Shown here: positions 50,237-58,894 of the stretch, piece by piece | Layout: every line of letters begins with the position of its first letter | How positions within the stretch are numbered: the stretch's first letter is position 1 | Assembly (NCBI GenBank): GCA_016713365.1 | Contig: JADJPG010000033.1 | Location: 33,088-97,087, forward strand | DNA: 64,000 bases | Direction: 5' to 3' | From: Verrucomicrobiota bacterium | GTDB taxonomy: Bacteria; Verrucomicrobiota; Verrucomicrobiia; Limisphaerales; JADJPG01 | Position numbers and translations under genes: made by a program | The notes under the pieces: model-generated | Told to the model about the DNA's origin: nothing | Seen by the model: only the letters and a program-made list of their open reading frames with translations | Database searches by the model: none

Positions 50237-51484
50237 TTAATTGCTGGCGGTCTTCGTGTTCAGGAATTTCTCGCTGAACGGCTCGCCGGCGACGCCAGTC
50301 ATGGTCTTGATGATCTTGAACTGGCCGGAGGCCAGCGTTTCACCGATGAAGGCGTTGTTGATCAGATGGTGGTTGGCCTGCATGGTGACTTCACCTGCGG
50401 GACCCTTGAACTTCTGACCGATGAGTGCGGTGCGGACCTTGTCCACTTCGAAGCTGCCGGCCTTTTCAACCGCCTGCTTCCAGAGGTAGACGCCCATGCG
50501 GGAGAGGTTCATCGGGCTACAGGTGACGCGCCCCTTGGGGTCAACACCAGTGACGGTGTAGTCGATGCCGCTGACCTTCGGAGCCTTCACCCAGCCGAGG
50601 AAGTCGTTCACGAACTTGGTGTTCTCCGGCGACTTGATGGACATGAAGTAGGTCCAGCAGCCGAGGTGACCCACGAGGTCCTTGGCCGGGAGGCCGCGGA
50701 ATTCGTCCTCGGAGATGGAGAAGGAAACGACCGGGCAGTTCTCGGAGGTGAGACCCGCATTGGCGAATTCCTTGAAGAACGGAACGTTCGTATCGCCGTT
50801 CAGGGTGCTGATGACGCAGGCCTTGCCCGCCGAAGCGAATTTCTTAATCGCAGCGACGATAGTCTGGTAATCGGTGTGACCGAACGGCGTGTAGATTTCG
50901 ACGATGTCCTCGTCCGGAATGCCCTTCGACTTCAGGTACTGCTTGAGGATTTTGTTCGTCGTGCGCGGATAGACGTAGTCAGAGCCGAGCAGGTAGAACT
51001 TCTTCTTGCCCTCACCGAGCATGTAATCGACCGAAGGCACGGCCTGCTGGTTCACAGCTTCAGCGGTGTAGAAGATGTTCTTCGAGAGCTCTTCACCTTC
51101 GTATTGCACGGGGTAGAAGAGCAAACCATTCAGACGCTCGAAGACAGGCAGCACCGACTTGCGGCTGACGGAGGTCCAGCAACCGAAGACGACGGACACC
51201 TTGTCTTTGGCGAGCAGCTGTTCAGCTTTCTCTGCGAAGAGCGGCCAGTTCGAAGCGGGGTCAACGATGACGGGTTCGATCATCTTGCCCGCGACGCCGC
51301 CCGACTTGTTGATCTCGTCGAACGTGAACAAGAGCACGTCCTTGAGCGAAGTTTCGCTGATGGCCATGGTGCCGGACAGCGAGTGAAGCACGCCGACTTT
51401 GACAGTCTCCGCAGCAGTCGCGGTGAATGCGGCAACGGTCAACGCCGCGCCGACGAGTGAACTGAGATACGTTTTAAGTTTCAT
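50237..51484 (-). CDS. urtA: Urea ABC transporter substrate-binding protein UrtA
   Basis: 415 aa. A periplasmic urea-binding protein of the LivJ/AmiC type. The signal peptide ends near FTATAAE; the mature start ETVKVGVLHSLSGTMAISET is the UrtA signature, followed by KDVLLFTFDEINKSGGVAGK, VVFGCWTSVSRKSVLPVFER, GLLFYPVQYEGEELSKNIFY, YLLGSDYVYPRTTNKILKQY, CVISTLNGDTNVPFFKEFA and VTCSPMNLSRMGVYLWKQA. All are well conserved in UrtA, which separates it from branched-chain amino-acid binders. It lies 42 nt after the porin gene and ahead of a stabilising hairpin. Confidence 0.96.
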   Translation of the reverse strand: MKLKTYLSSLVGAALTVAAFTATAAETVKVGVLHSLSGTMAISETSLKDVLLFTFDEINKSGGVAGKMIEPVIVDPASNWPLFAEKAEQLLAKDKVSVVFGCWTSVSRKSVLPVFERLNGLLFYPVQYEGEELSKNIFYTAEAVNQQAVPSVDYMLGEGKKKFYLLGSDYVYPRTTNKILKQYLKSKGIPDEDIVEIYTPFGHTDYQTIVAAIKKFASAGKACVISTLNGDTNVPFFKEFANAGLTSENCPVVSFSISEDEFRGLPAKDLVGHLGCWTYFMSIKSPENTKFVNDFLGWVKAPKVSGIDYTVTGVDPKGRVTCSPMNLSRMGVYLWKQAVEKAGSFEVDKVRTALIGQKFKGPAGEVTMQANHHLINNAFIGETLASGQFKIIKTMTGVAGEPFSEKFLNTKTASN

Positions 51485-51526
51485 GTGTTCTGGGATGATT
51501 ACGGTCAGTGGTTTGATAGTCGTTGA

Positions 51527-52793
51527 TTAGAACATGTAGGTCACACCAGCGCCGACAGTGAGGCGGGCGCCATGACCATCGAGGCCTTCAGCAAAGGAGG
51601 TGGTGTCGAGGCGGATTTCCGGCTGCACCTTGACGTTCGGCATCGGCTTCCAGTTCAGAGTGAGCGTGAAGCTCGCGAGGTTGCCGTCGACGTCCGTCGT
51701 CGTGATTCCGGAGCCCGGGCGCATTGCCGGCCCGAGGACGCCACCATGGCTGTCGATGAAGTCGGCACGGAACGCAACACCCGTCGTGGGCGAGATGTCA
51801 TACCAAGTCCAGCCACCGATGGACCAGACGTCCGTGCGATCGCCAGCGTTGTCGAAGTTGAAGTAGTCAAACTCGTAACCAGTGCCGAGCTTCTCGGTGA
51901 CTTGGAGACCACCGATGGTGCCGAAGCCCTTGGTTTCATTGTCGCCCGGTTGATCATCCCAGAAGCCGTAGATGTTCATCCACAGTTTGCTGGTCGGCTT
52001 GAGGTTCAAGCTCGTGCTGAACGCCTTGCCGGAGTTGTTGTCCACCGGACCCTGGAACAGGCCATTGTCCACACGAGCCACGAGCGTCACCTTGTCGGTG
52101 AAACTATAGGTCGCCTGCACGCCAGCGGATGGACCGTTGCCCGTGTACCACCACTGATTGCCTTGGGAGAAGTTGACGTTGGCCGCGCCGCCGTCGCCAG
52201 ATTCGTAATTGAGCAGCGAGATGAGTTCACCCGCCTTGATGTTCAAGCCAGTGCCGATGGGCGCATTCAATTCCCACGTAGGCTTCACGGAGATCATTGA
52301 AGCCAGAGTTGGCTCCGCCGATGCCGTTTGCGCCGGCTGTGTTCAACTGAGGAGCATCATCACCGAAGATCAGCGACGCCTTGAAACCAGCGTCCCACTT
52401 GTCGGTGGCGACGGGCTTGCTGGCGACCGTGAGTTTGAATTTGTTCAGCGAGAAGGAATTGTCCTTCGTGTTCCAGAGATACGCATCCGACACGCCGTCA
52501 TCAGGACGGGCCGTGTTGTAGAAGTAAGACGCCTGAACGAAGCCACTGATGGTGATGTCGCTCATCGCCTTGACGATGTAACTCTTGCTCGCGCCATCTT
52601 CCTTTCCTTCGATGGCATCCAGGCGCTTCTTCAGATCCGCGTTCTCCTTTTCAAGCTTCTCCAGTCGACTCGCTTCCTGCGCGTGGACATTCCCGACCGG
52701 GATGCCGGCGAGAATCGCGCCGCCAAGGCAGGCGCTGACAATGGGAGTTACTGAAAGTGATCGTGCTGTATTGGTTTGTTTTTTTCGCCTCAT
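51527..52793 (-). pseudogene. Outer-membrane beta-barrel porin heading the urea operon, frameshifted
   Basis: ATG 52793 starts MRRKKQTNTARSLSVTPIVS with a signal peptide (cleavage near VHAQEA). A short coiled coil follows (ASRLEKLEKENADLKKRLDA), then amphipathic strands (DITISGFVQASYFYNTARPD, NSFSLNKFKLTVASKPVATD, SGFNDLREAYVGIE). The frame breaks near 52279-52283; the rest lies in another frame (LNAPIGTGLNIKAGELISLL to LTVGAGVTYMF, ending in the aromatic residue typical of porins). About 420 codons overall. A one-base insertion, a two-base loss, or loss of one AATTG unit would each explain the break. It resembles BBP2/OmpL-type porins. Being first in the urt-ure operon, it probably admits urea through the outer membrane. 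Confidence 0.8.
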
Positions 52794-53244
52794 GGTTAGT
52801 TCAAGAGTTAATTGCGTGTTGGTTTTGGGTGCGCTGTGACGCACGCGACCGCCTTATGCAGTGGATGTGCCAGCGGGAGGACAACCTGCGTGGAGTCGAA
52901 TGCAATCTATTCACCACAATCCATCGCATTGCTCATACTGAATCCGAACGACCATCTCCTAGGCTGCGGAACAATCACCCAACTTTCAGAAATGTGAGCA
53001 CTTCAATCACTCACCGGAATACTCCCTCCCCAATCCAGCAACATCAAACAACAGTCACTGTGAGAAAATTGAAACACATTGAACAAATTCGTGCATAGGT
53101 GAGCGCCGGAATATGCATTCCGTATCGGAACGTGAATCAGACTCATCACACTTCGACAGCGAACTCCCTCTTCGACCAGGTCAGGGACGAACAAACTTCT
53201 TGGTTCAACAGCGCATCCAGCTATCGTCACCGCAAGGACATCAA
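52794..53244. other. Divergent intergenic region of the urea operon and aldo/keto reductase
   Basis: About 450 bp without a gene, AT-richer than its surroundings. It holds the sigma-54 promoter candidate (52857-52872) and a perfect palindrome gtgcg-ctgtga-cgcac (52829-52844) that would fall at about +2 to +17 of the transcript, either an operator or a 5' hairpin. Nothing else was recognised. Confidence 0.5.
52857..52872 (-). promoter_or_regulatory. Candidate sigma-54 promoter of the porin-urt-ure operon
   Basis: On the minus strand tggcacatccactgca has the perfect -24 box TGGCAC and TGCA at -12, with GG and GC exactly ten bases apart. The predicted start near 52846 leaves a 50-nt leader before the porin ATG at 52793. 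Urea uptake and urease genes are classic nitrogen-regulated, sigma-54-dependent targets. Confidence 0.65.
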
Positions 53245-54180
53245 ATGAAGTATCGAGTTCTGGGTAAAACGGGCTGGAAGGTTTCAGTGCTGGGTTTCGG
53301 TGCAGCGCCTTTGGGCAAAACACACGGGGATTTCAGCGAGAAAGACGGCATTCGGGCCGTCCACACCGCCATTGACCTCGGGATCAACTTCATCGACGTC
53401 GCGCCCTACTACGGCTTAACCATGGCCGAATCGGTCCTCGGCAAGGCGCTCGCCGAAATTCCGCGGGAAAAGTACTACCTCGCGACAAAAGTAGGCCGCT
53501 ACGGGGCGGACGAAAAGGATTTCGATTTCTCCGCAGAACGCGTCGTCAGGAGCGTTGATGAGAGCCTGAAGCGTCTCCGTGTCGCGCACATCGACTTGAT
53601 CCAGTGCCAGGATGTGGAGTTCGTGAATGTCTCCAATTTGATCGAAGAAACCATCCCCGCGCTGCTGAAACTCAAGCGCCAGGGCAAAGTCCGGCACATC
53701 GGAATCACCGGCCTGCCCTTGAAAGTCTTCCGCAAGGTGCTCGATAAAACTGCGGTCGACACCGTGCATTCGTACTGCCACTTCTGCCTGACAAATACCA
53801 CGCTGGTTCAGCTGTTACCTTACCTGACTGAAAAGCGGGTCGGCATCATCAACGCCGCGCCGCTGGGCATGGGCTTGCTCACCGAGAAAGGTCCGCCCAA
53901 GTGGCATCCCGCCCCAGCGAAAGTCCGCGACACCTGCGCGAAGGCCGTGGCGCATTGCCGGAAAACGAAAACACCCCTGCCGCACCTCGCGCTACAGTTC
54001 GCCACCGCTCACCGCGACATCGCGACCACGCTGGTCGGGACGTCCAGCGCGAAGAAGATCAAGGAAAGCGTGAAGTGCATTGAAAAGGACCTCGACCAAA
54101 GTTTGCTCGCCGAAGTGCAGGATATCCTGACTCCTATTCGTAATGAGATTTGGCCGAGCGGTCGCAAGGAGAACAACTGA
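53245..54180 (+). CDS. Aldo/keto reductase, L-galactose-dehydrogenase-like
   Basis: 311 aa from ATG 53245, preceded by AAGGA; an in-frame ATG at 53113 adds 44 unlikely residues. A TIM-barrel NAD(P)-dependent oxidoreductase. Seen: KYRVLGKTGWKVSVLGFGAA, GINFIDVAPYYGLTMAESVL with catalytic Asp and Tyr, KYYLATKVGRYGADEKDFDF with the catalytic Lys, and GKVRHIGITGLPLKVFRKVL. In the fourth tetrad position, where relatives have H in a segment like LQIHDIEF, this protein reads IDLIQCQDVEFV, so the usual His is replaced by Gln. The C-terminus (TTLVGTSSAKKIKESVKCIE) is the cofactor site. The cyclase gene follows after 3 nt; together they suggest oxidation of a sugar or lactone. Confidence 0.9.
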   Translation: MKYRVLGKTGWKVSVLGFGAAPLGKTHGDFSEKDGIRAVHTAIDLGINFIDVAPYYGLTMAESVLGKALAEIPREKYYLATKVGRYGADEKDFDFSAERVVRSVDESLKRLRVAHIDLIQCQDVEFVNVSNLIEETIPALLKLKRQGKVRHIGITGLPLKVFRKVLDKTAVDTVHSYCHFCLTNTTLVQLLPYLTEKRVGIINAAPLGMGLLTEKGPPKWHPAPAKVRDTCAKAVAHCRKTKTPLPHLALQFATAHRDIATTLVGTSSAKKIKESVKCIEKDLDQSLLAEVQDILTPIRNEIWPSGRKENN

Positions 54181-54183
54181 GCG

Positions 54184-54837
54184 ATGCGCCTGATCGACCT
54201 CAGCCAGCCTTTGTTCGATGGCGCCCCCAATTGCCCGGCGCATCCGCCGGTCAAGGTCGATATTATCGCCGACCATCCACAAGTCGGCTGGCGGGTCGAG
54301 CTATTGACCCTCGCCAGCCACACCGGCAGTCACGTCGACGCGCCCTATCACAAACTCGCGGACGGCGCGAACCTCGATCAGATTCCTCTCGAACGATTCG
54401 CCGGCCCCGCCGTCATCGCCGATTTTCGGGGAGCCATCGCCGATGAAGCCCTCACTGCGGACAAACTCGCTGCGAAGCTCACCCTGCCACTGACCGACCG
54501 CATCGTGTTGCTGGCTACAGGCTGGGGAAAAAAGCGGGCGAAGACCGACGAGTGGTTGCAACATCCGCCGTATCTCGCTCCGGACGGTGCGGAATGGCTC
54601 GTCGCCAACCAAATTCGCGCCGTGGGAATCGATCACTACTCCATCGCCGGATCGCGGGATCCGGTGAATTCGCAGACGCACACGATCCTGCTGAAAGCCG
54701 GGCTTTGGATTGTGGAGGAACTGTCCTTTCCGGAGGAAATCTTCGACGTGCCACAGCCCTTTGAGTTCATGAGCCTGCCGATCAATTTCCGCGGGTTCAC
54801 CGGGGCCTTCTGCCGTCCCGTCGCCGTCATTCGCTGA
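54184..54837 (+). CDS. Cyclase / kynurenine-formamidase-like metal hydrolase
   Basis: 217 aa. Cyclase-family (PF04199-type) proteins are metal-dependent amidohydrolases. The metal motif HxGTHxDxPxH appears as SHTGSHVDAPYHKLADGANL, with Ser for the usual Thr. Also seen: MRLIDLSQPLFDGAPNCPAH, DRIVLLATGWGKKRAKTDEW, VGIDHYSIAGSRDPVNSQTH and ILLKAGLWIVEELSFPEEIF. Substrates in the family include formylkynurenine and isatin; no tryptophan-degradation genes are nearby, so the substrate is open. It is coupled to the aldo/keto reductase (3-nt gap) and is convergent with rpoN 9 nt away. Confidence 0.88.
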   Translation: MRLIDLSQPLFDGAPNCPAHPPVKVDIIADHPQVGWRVELLTLASHTGSHVDAPYHKLADGANLDQIPLERFAGPAVIADFRGAIADEALTADKLAAKLTLPLTDRIVLLATGWGKKRAKTDEWLQHPPYLAPDGAEWLVANQIRAVGIDHYSIAGSRDPVNSQTHTILLKAGLWIVEELSFPEEIFDVPQPFEFMSLPINFRGFTGAFCRPVAVIR

Positions 54838-54846
54838 AGGCGAAGA

Positions 54847-56358
54847 TCAGTAAACTTTGCGGAGGTTCGACGGCAGGATGTTTAGCTCGGAACGGTACTT
54901 CGCGATGGTGCGTCGGGCAATGGCGATGCCCTTTGCCGTCAGCATCTGCACCACCTCTTGATCGGAAAGGGGCTTGTTCGGATCTTCCGCCTTGAAGATC
55001 TCGGCGATCATATCCTTCACACTGGTATTCGACATCCCTTCGCCGGTCGCCGTCTGAATGCCTGACGTGAAGAAATACTTCATCTCAAAAACACCCTGCG
55101 GCGTTTGGATGTACTTGCCCGACACCGCGCGGCTTACCGTCGTTTCGTGCACGCCGACAACTTCGGCGACCTGCACCATCGTCAACGGCTTGAGGAACGC
55201 CACGCCTTTTTCCATGAACTCCCGCTGGCGCGAAACGATCTCCATGCCGATCTTGCGAATCGTCTCCTGACGCTGGTGCAGGCTCTTGATGAGAAATTTC
55301 CCGGCCCGAATCTTGTCGCGGATGTATTCGCGCACTTCCGCGGAGGAATCCGCCTGCGCCATCAAATCCTTGTAGGTATTGCTGATCCGCAAGTGGGGGA
55401 TTTGCTCATTGTTGGTCGTCACCAGGAATTCATCACCTTGTTTGACGACGAAGACTTCCGGCATCACGTATTGATCGTTATCCGGCAGGAAAGCCCGCCC
55501 TGGGCGAGGTTCGAGCGCGCCAATGCGAAGCAACGCCTTCTGCACGTCCACCACATCCTCGCCGGTTCCACGTGCGATTTCAGGAATGCGCCGTTTGCTC
55601 AGGGCATCCATGTAATCATGCACGATCTTGTATTCGAGCGTGTTTTGTTTGCCGCGCCGTTCCATCTGCAGCAACAGGCACTCCCGCAAATCCCGCGCGC
55701 CCACCCCCACCGGATGGAAGCTCTGAATGATCTTCAGAACCTCGATATACTTCTCCTGCGGCACCGCCGTCGACTGGGACATCTCCTCGATCGTCGCCTT
55801 CAGGTAACCGTAGTCATCGATGTTACCCACCAGTGTCTCGGCCAGCGGACGCTGCTCGTCGGTCAGTTCCGACAAGCGCACCTGCTCCATTAGATGTTCC
55901 TGCAGGGATGTCCCCACCGTCATCGAATCGAACATGAACTGCCGCTTCTCTTCATCCTCCTGGCTCGCGCGCATCGGGATGTTGGTCTCTGAAAAATGAT
56001 CGCGCCATTCCTGATCCAACTGGGTCAACCGTTCGAACTCCGCCTGAAAGTCGTCAACCGGATCGTTGGAAGGCTTTTCTGTCGCCGGATCGAAATTCAC
56101 ATCCGCCGGCGGCTCCGTTGGGTCTGCCTCCTGCGCCTTCGAGATGATCTGGGTGTCGGCGTCGGAATTCAGACGCTCCGACGGCTCCTGCTCCTCCGCC
56201 TGCACCTCCTCCAGCAACGGGTTCTGCTGCAGCTCCTCTTCCACCATCGCCTTCAGCTCAAGAGTCGGAGCCTGCAAGAGCGCCAGCGAATGTTGCAGTT
56301 GCGGCGCCAACACCTGCGACTGCGTCAATCTCTGCGATATGGACAAGTTCAGTGCCAT
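54847..56358 (-). CDS. rpoN: RNA polymerase sigma-54 factor
   Basis: 503 aa. The N-terminal activator-binding region I is Gln/Leu-rich (LSISQRLTQSQVLAPQLQHS, LALLQAPTLELKAMVEEELQ). An acidic region II follows (EEVQAEEQEPSERLNSDADT). The core-binding and -12 regions include SFHPVGVGARDLRECLLLQM and SLHQRQETIRKIGMEIVSRQ, HTH VAEVVGVHETTVSRAVSGKY. The RpoN box that reads the -24 element is ARRTIAKYRSELNILPSNLR near the C-terminus. It directs transcription with AAA+ enhancer-binding proteins, none of which is in the window. Candidate target promoters in this window are at 28963 and 52857, and more weakly at 25905. It is convergent with the cyclase gene. Confidence 0.96.
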   Translation of the reverse strand: MALNLSISQRLTQSQVLAPQLQHSLALLQAPTLELKAMVEEELQQNPLLEEVQAEEQEPSERLNSDADTQIISKAQEADPTEPPADVNFDPATEKPSNDPVDDFQAEFERLTQLDQEWRDHFSETNIPMRASQEDEEKRQFMFDSMTVGTSLQEHLMEQVRLSELTDEQRPLAETLVGNIDDYGYLKATIEEMSQSTAVPQEKYIEVLKIIQSFHPVGVGARDLRECLLLQMERRGKQNTLEYKIVHDYMDALSKRRIPEIARGTGEDVVDVQKALLRIGALEPRPGRAFLPDNDQYVMPEVFVVKQGDEFLVTTNNEQIPHLRISNTYKDLMAQADSSAEVREYIRDKIRAGKFLIKSLHQRQETIRKIGMEIVSRQREFMEKGVAFLKPLTMVQVAEVVGVHETTVSRAVSGKYIQTPQGVFEMKYFFTSGIQTATGEGMSNTSVKDMIAEIFKAEDPNKPLSDQEVVQMLTAKGIAIARRTIAKYRSELNILPSNLRKVY

Positions 56359-56545
56359 TTGTAGGTCTATTACGGCATCTGGCGAATCGACTCAAGGGAA
56401 ATTAGGCACATATATTGCTTTTCCAGAATCCGTGCCAATACGGAAGCCTGCCTGTGGGGAAGATGTTCTCTCATTCTACACATCGTCAGCAATTTCGCTC
56501 GATTTGAGTTTGCGCTGACACCGAACGGTTTTTAACGTCGACGCC

Positions 56546-57376
56546 GTGTCGACGCGCCTCACCATCCTCGCCAGCGGCTCCAGCGGCAACTGTGCCTACC
56601 TTGAGACCGAGGATACCCGGCTGCTCATCGATTCCGGCCTCAGCGCCCGGCAAATTCGCCAGCGACTCCTCGGTATCGGACGAACACCGGAGAACTTGAG
56701 CGGCATTCTCATCACCCACGAGCATACGGACCACACTCAGGGCCTCGGTGTCCTCGCCGGCAAACTAAAGATCCCCATCTACTGCAATCGCCTGACCAAG
56801 GAAGCCATCCAGACGCAGTTTCAAGTCCCGCTCGAGTTCAGGCTTTTCAACACCGGCGCTTCCTTCGAACTCGGCGACCTCTCCATCGATACCTTCAGCG
56901 TCCCGCACGACGCCTACGATCCCGTTGGATTCCTCCTCCGCACTCATTCCGGCAATATCGGTTTCCTCACCGATCTCGGCCACGCCACCCGGCTCGTCGT
57001 GGAACGCGTCCGCCAGTCGAACATCCTCGTCCTCGAAGCCAATCACGACGTCAAGATGCTCCAGGACGACACCAAGCGCCCCTGGGCGACCAAGCAACGC
57101 ATCCTCAGCCGGCACGGCCACCTCTCGAACGACGCCGCCGCTCAGCTCGCCACGGAAATCATGACCGCCGAGCTCCACCACCTCTACCTCGGCCACCTCA
57201 GCGGCGATTGTAACCGCCCTGCCCTCGCCCAATCCGTCGTCAGCGCCGCCCTCCAACGCATCGGCGCCAGCCACGCCACCGTGGAAGCCACCTCCCCCGA
57301 CGTCCCCTGCTCCACCCTCACTCTCGATCGCACTCCTGCTCCGCACGCCCCTCCTTGCGAAGCCGCCGTTCAGTAG
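56546..57376 (+). CDS. Metallo-beta-lactamase-fold hydrolase, YycJ/WalJ-like
   Basis: 276 aa, GTG start at 56546. Opening TRLTILASGSSGNCAYLETE and the metal motif LITHEHTDHTQGLGVLAGKL (HxHxDH) are those of YycJ/WalJ phosphodiesterases; FSVPHDAYDPVGFLLRTHSG, IGFLTDLGHATRLVVERV, LVLEANHDVKMLQDDTKRPW and RILSRHGHLSNDAAAQLATE complete the set of metal ligands. Bacillus YycJ is a DNase linked to mismatch repair; the substrate here is unproven. The last 25 residues are Pro/Ala-rich and probably disordered. It is divergent from rpoN with a 187-nt gap, and ends before the bidirectional terminator at 57450. Confidence 0.88.
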   Translation: MSTRLTILASGSSGNCAYLETEDTRLLIDSGLSARQIRQRLLGIGRTPENLSGILITHEHTDHTQGLGVLAGKLKIPIYCNRLTKEAIQTQFQVPLEFRLFNTGASFELGDLSIDTFSVPHDAYDPVGFLLRTHSGNIGFLTDLGHATRLVVERVRQSNILVLEANHDVKMLQDDTKRPWATKQRILSRHGHLSNDAAAQLATEIMTAELHHLYLGHLSGDCNRPALAQSVVSAALQRIGASHATVEATSPDVPCSTLTLDRTPAPHAPPCEAAVQ

Positions 57377-57449
57377 ACTGTCCCTCAAAGTTTTCTTCCG
57401 ATGGCGATTCTGCTGCTATCGCCCTATCGCGCCCTCACGGACAAACAAA

Positions 57450-57485
57450 AACCGCGCACCCATATCGAGTGCGCGGTTCCTTTTT
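57450..57485. terminator. Bidirectional intrinsic terminator
   Basis: Ten-bp perfect stem (aaccgcgcac / gtgcgcggtt) with a T5 run on the plus side (57481-57485) and an A-run on the other side that gives T5 on the minus strand. It serves the convergent YycJ-like and fibronectin-III genes. Confidence 0.85.
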
Positions 57486-57518
57486 GAGTTCTTGAGCTTC
57501 GGCTGAATGCCCCTGCTC

Positions 57519-58414
57519 TTACGCCGCCTGCAACTGAACCGCTTCACTGGCCGGCGCGTCACCCACGGCGTTCGTCGCCACGATCTGCAGCTTCACCGTC
57601 GCGCCGCTTGGCACACCCGTGACCTGCGCGTCACTGTCATCCACCGTGGCAAAGAGCACCGGCTCCGCATCCACGCCCACCACCTGCTTGAAGACCTTGT
57701 AACGCGCCGCCCGCGTCGAGTCCTCCCAGTCCAGCGTGATGAGGCCCGGCTGCGCCACCGCCTCCACCTCCTCCACCGGTTCCGGCGTGCGCGGGTCACC
57801 CGGGATCCGATCGATGAACTTCAACCAGCGCGGGTCCAGCGGATCGAGGATGGAGCCCAGCTCGTTCCACAGGCAACGCAGCTTCTTGTCCAGCGCCAGC
57901 TCCGCGGCATCCCGCAGGTCGCGCTTGGACCGCTGATCGAACCGGCACGCCTCCGCCGTCGCCTTCGCCGTGGTCAAGGCCGTGAGCTGCACCGTGGCTT
58001 CCGCGGCATTCACGTTTAGTTGAAACGCCTCCTTCGCCGCGTTCGCCGTGAAATAATCGCGCACCAGTTGCAACACCGTGGACCGCGCTGCGTCCGTAGC
58101 CGGCAGCGTGAGTGTTTGGTTGGCGAAGCCCACCACCGCCCAGCCCGGATTCCATTCCGTGCCGAAAATGCCCACCAGATAATCCCGAGCGCGTTGGATG
58201 AATGCGTCCGCGTTGGACCGTGCCGTGCGCAGCGCCACGTAGGCCTGCCGTTTCCCGAGTTGAGCGTTCTTGTAATTCAAGCGCGCCTGTTTTGAGCTCG
58301 TGATCAGCGTGGTCAGATTCGCCACCGTGCAATGCGCCACCCCAAGGTCACCACCAGCTCCGTTAACCCGACAAGAGACTTGTCGGCCAATTGATAGAAG
58401 TAATCGTTCTTCAT
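57519..58414 (-). CDS. Fibronectin-type-III-like domain protein, N-terminus split by a one-base deletion
   Basis: Reconstructed as 298 aa. The true start is probably ATG 58414 (MKNDYFYQLADKSLVGLTEL), but that frame stops after 34 codons; the main body (VAHCTVANLTTLITSSKQAR onward) is in another frame. One more G in the run at 58340-58343 (CCCC on the plus strand) joins them as …VVTLGVAHCTV…. The central part is helical (RLNYKNAQLGKRQAYVALRT, NADAFIQRARDYLVGIFGTE, AKATAEACRFDQRSKRDLRD), followed by KFIDRIPGDPRTPEPVEEV and a C-terminal FN3-like sandwich (VAQPGLITLDWEDSTRAARY, VKLQIVATNAVGDAPAS). No signal peptide is seen. Function unknown; I recall similar proteins only from this phylum. Confidence 0.75.
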
Positions 58415-58647
58415 GCGGAACGGCCTTTTGCACGACCCGTGCCAGCGTGAACTCCGGCGATTTGTAGCAGGTCGCGTCGCGACGCGCGCGCCGTCCGGTG
58501 GTGAAGCCATTGCAGCCACTTCCGACGCAACCCCCTTTCGGCGCGCGCAGAGCGTCGCGCCCTACCCGGCGTTGCTCTCTCTTCCGAACCACATCAATGG
58601 CCCGACTCACCTGTCCTGCCCTTGGAGTTCCTGTCTCAAACCACGAC

Positions 58648-58856
58648 GTGCCAGCCGGATTTCACGACGGTTTTGGCGGGAGATCGGTCGTGCTGGCAAG
58701 ATTTCACGATGTGTTTGGCCCTCGGTCACTCGTGCCGGCCAAATTTCACGACCGCTTTGGCGTATGCGCGTCGCAGCGGCCAAAGTTCACGACGAGGTTG
58801 ACCTACGATCACTCGTGCCAGCTGATCTTCAGGATCGCGTGAGGACACATCTCTTC
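58648..58856. repeat. Degenerate 42-bp tandem repeat, five units
   Basis: Units begin at 58648, 58690, 58732, 58773 and 58815 (the third is 41 bp). The shared core is gtgccagcc-N-atttcacgac followed by a tttgg and tcactc end. Read on the plus strand, the first three units give VPAGFHDGFGGRSV, VLARFHDVFGPRSL and VPAKFHDRFGVCA; units four and five continue in another frame (AAAKVHDEVDLRSL, VPADLQDRVRTHLF). The 14-codon period keeps coding possible, but there is no clear start. Confidence 0.7.
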
Positions 58857-58894
58857 CTACCAGGCGCAAGTGATGGCATGACTACTCCTCCAAC

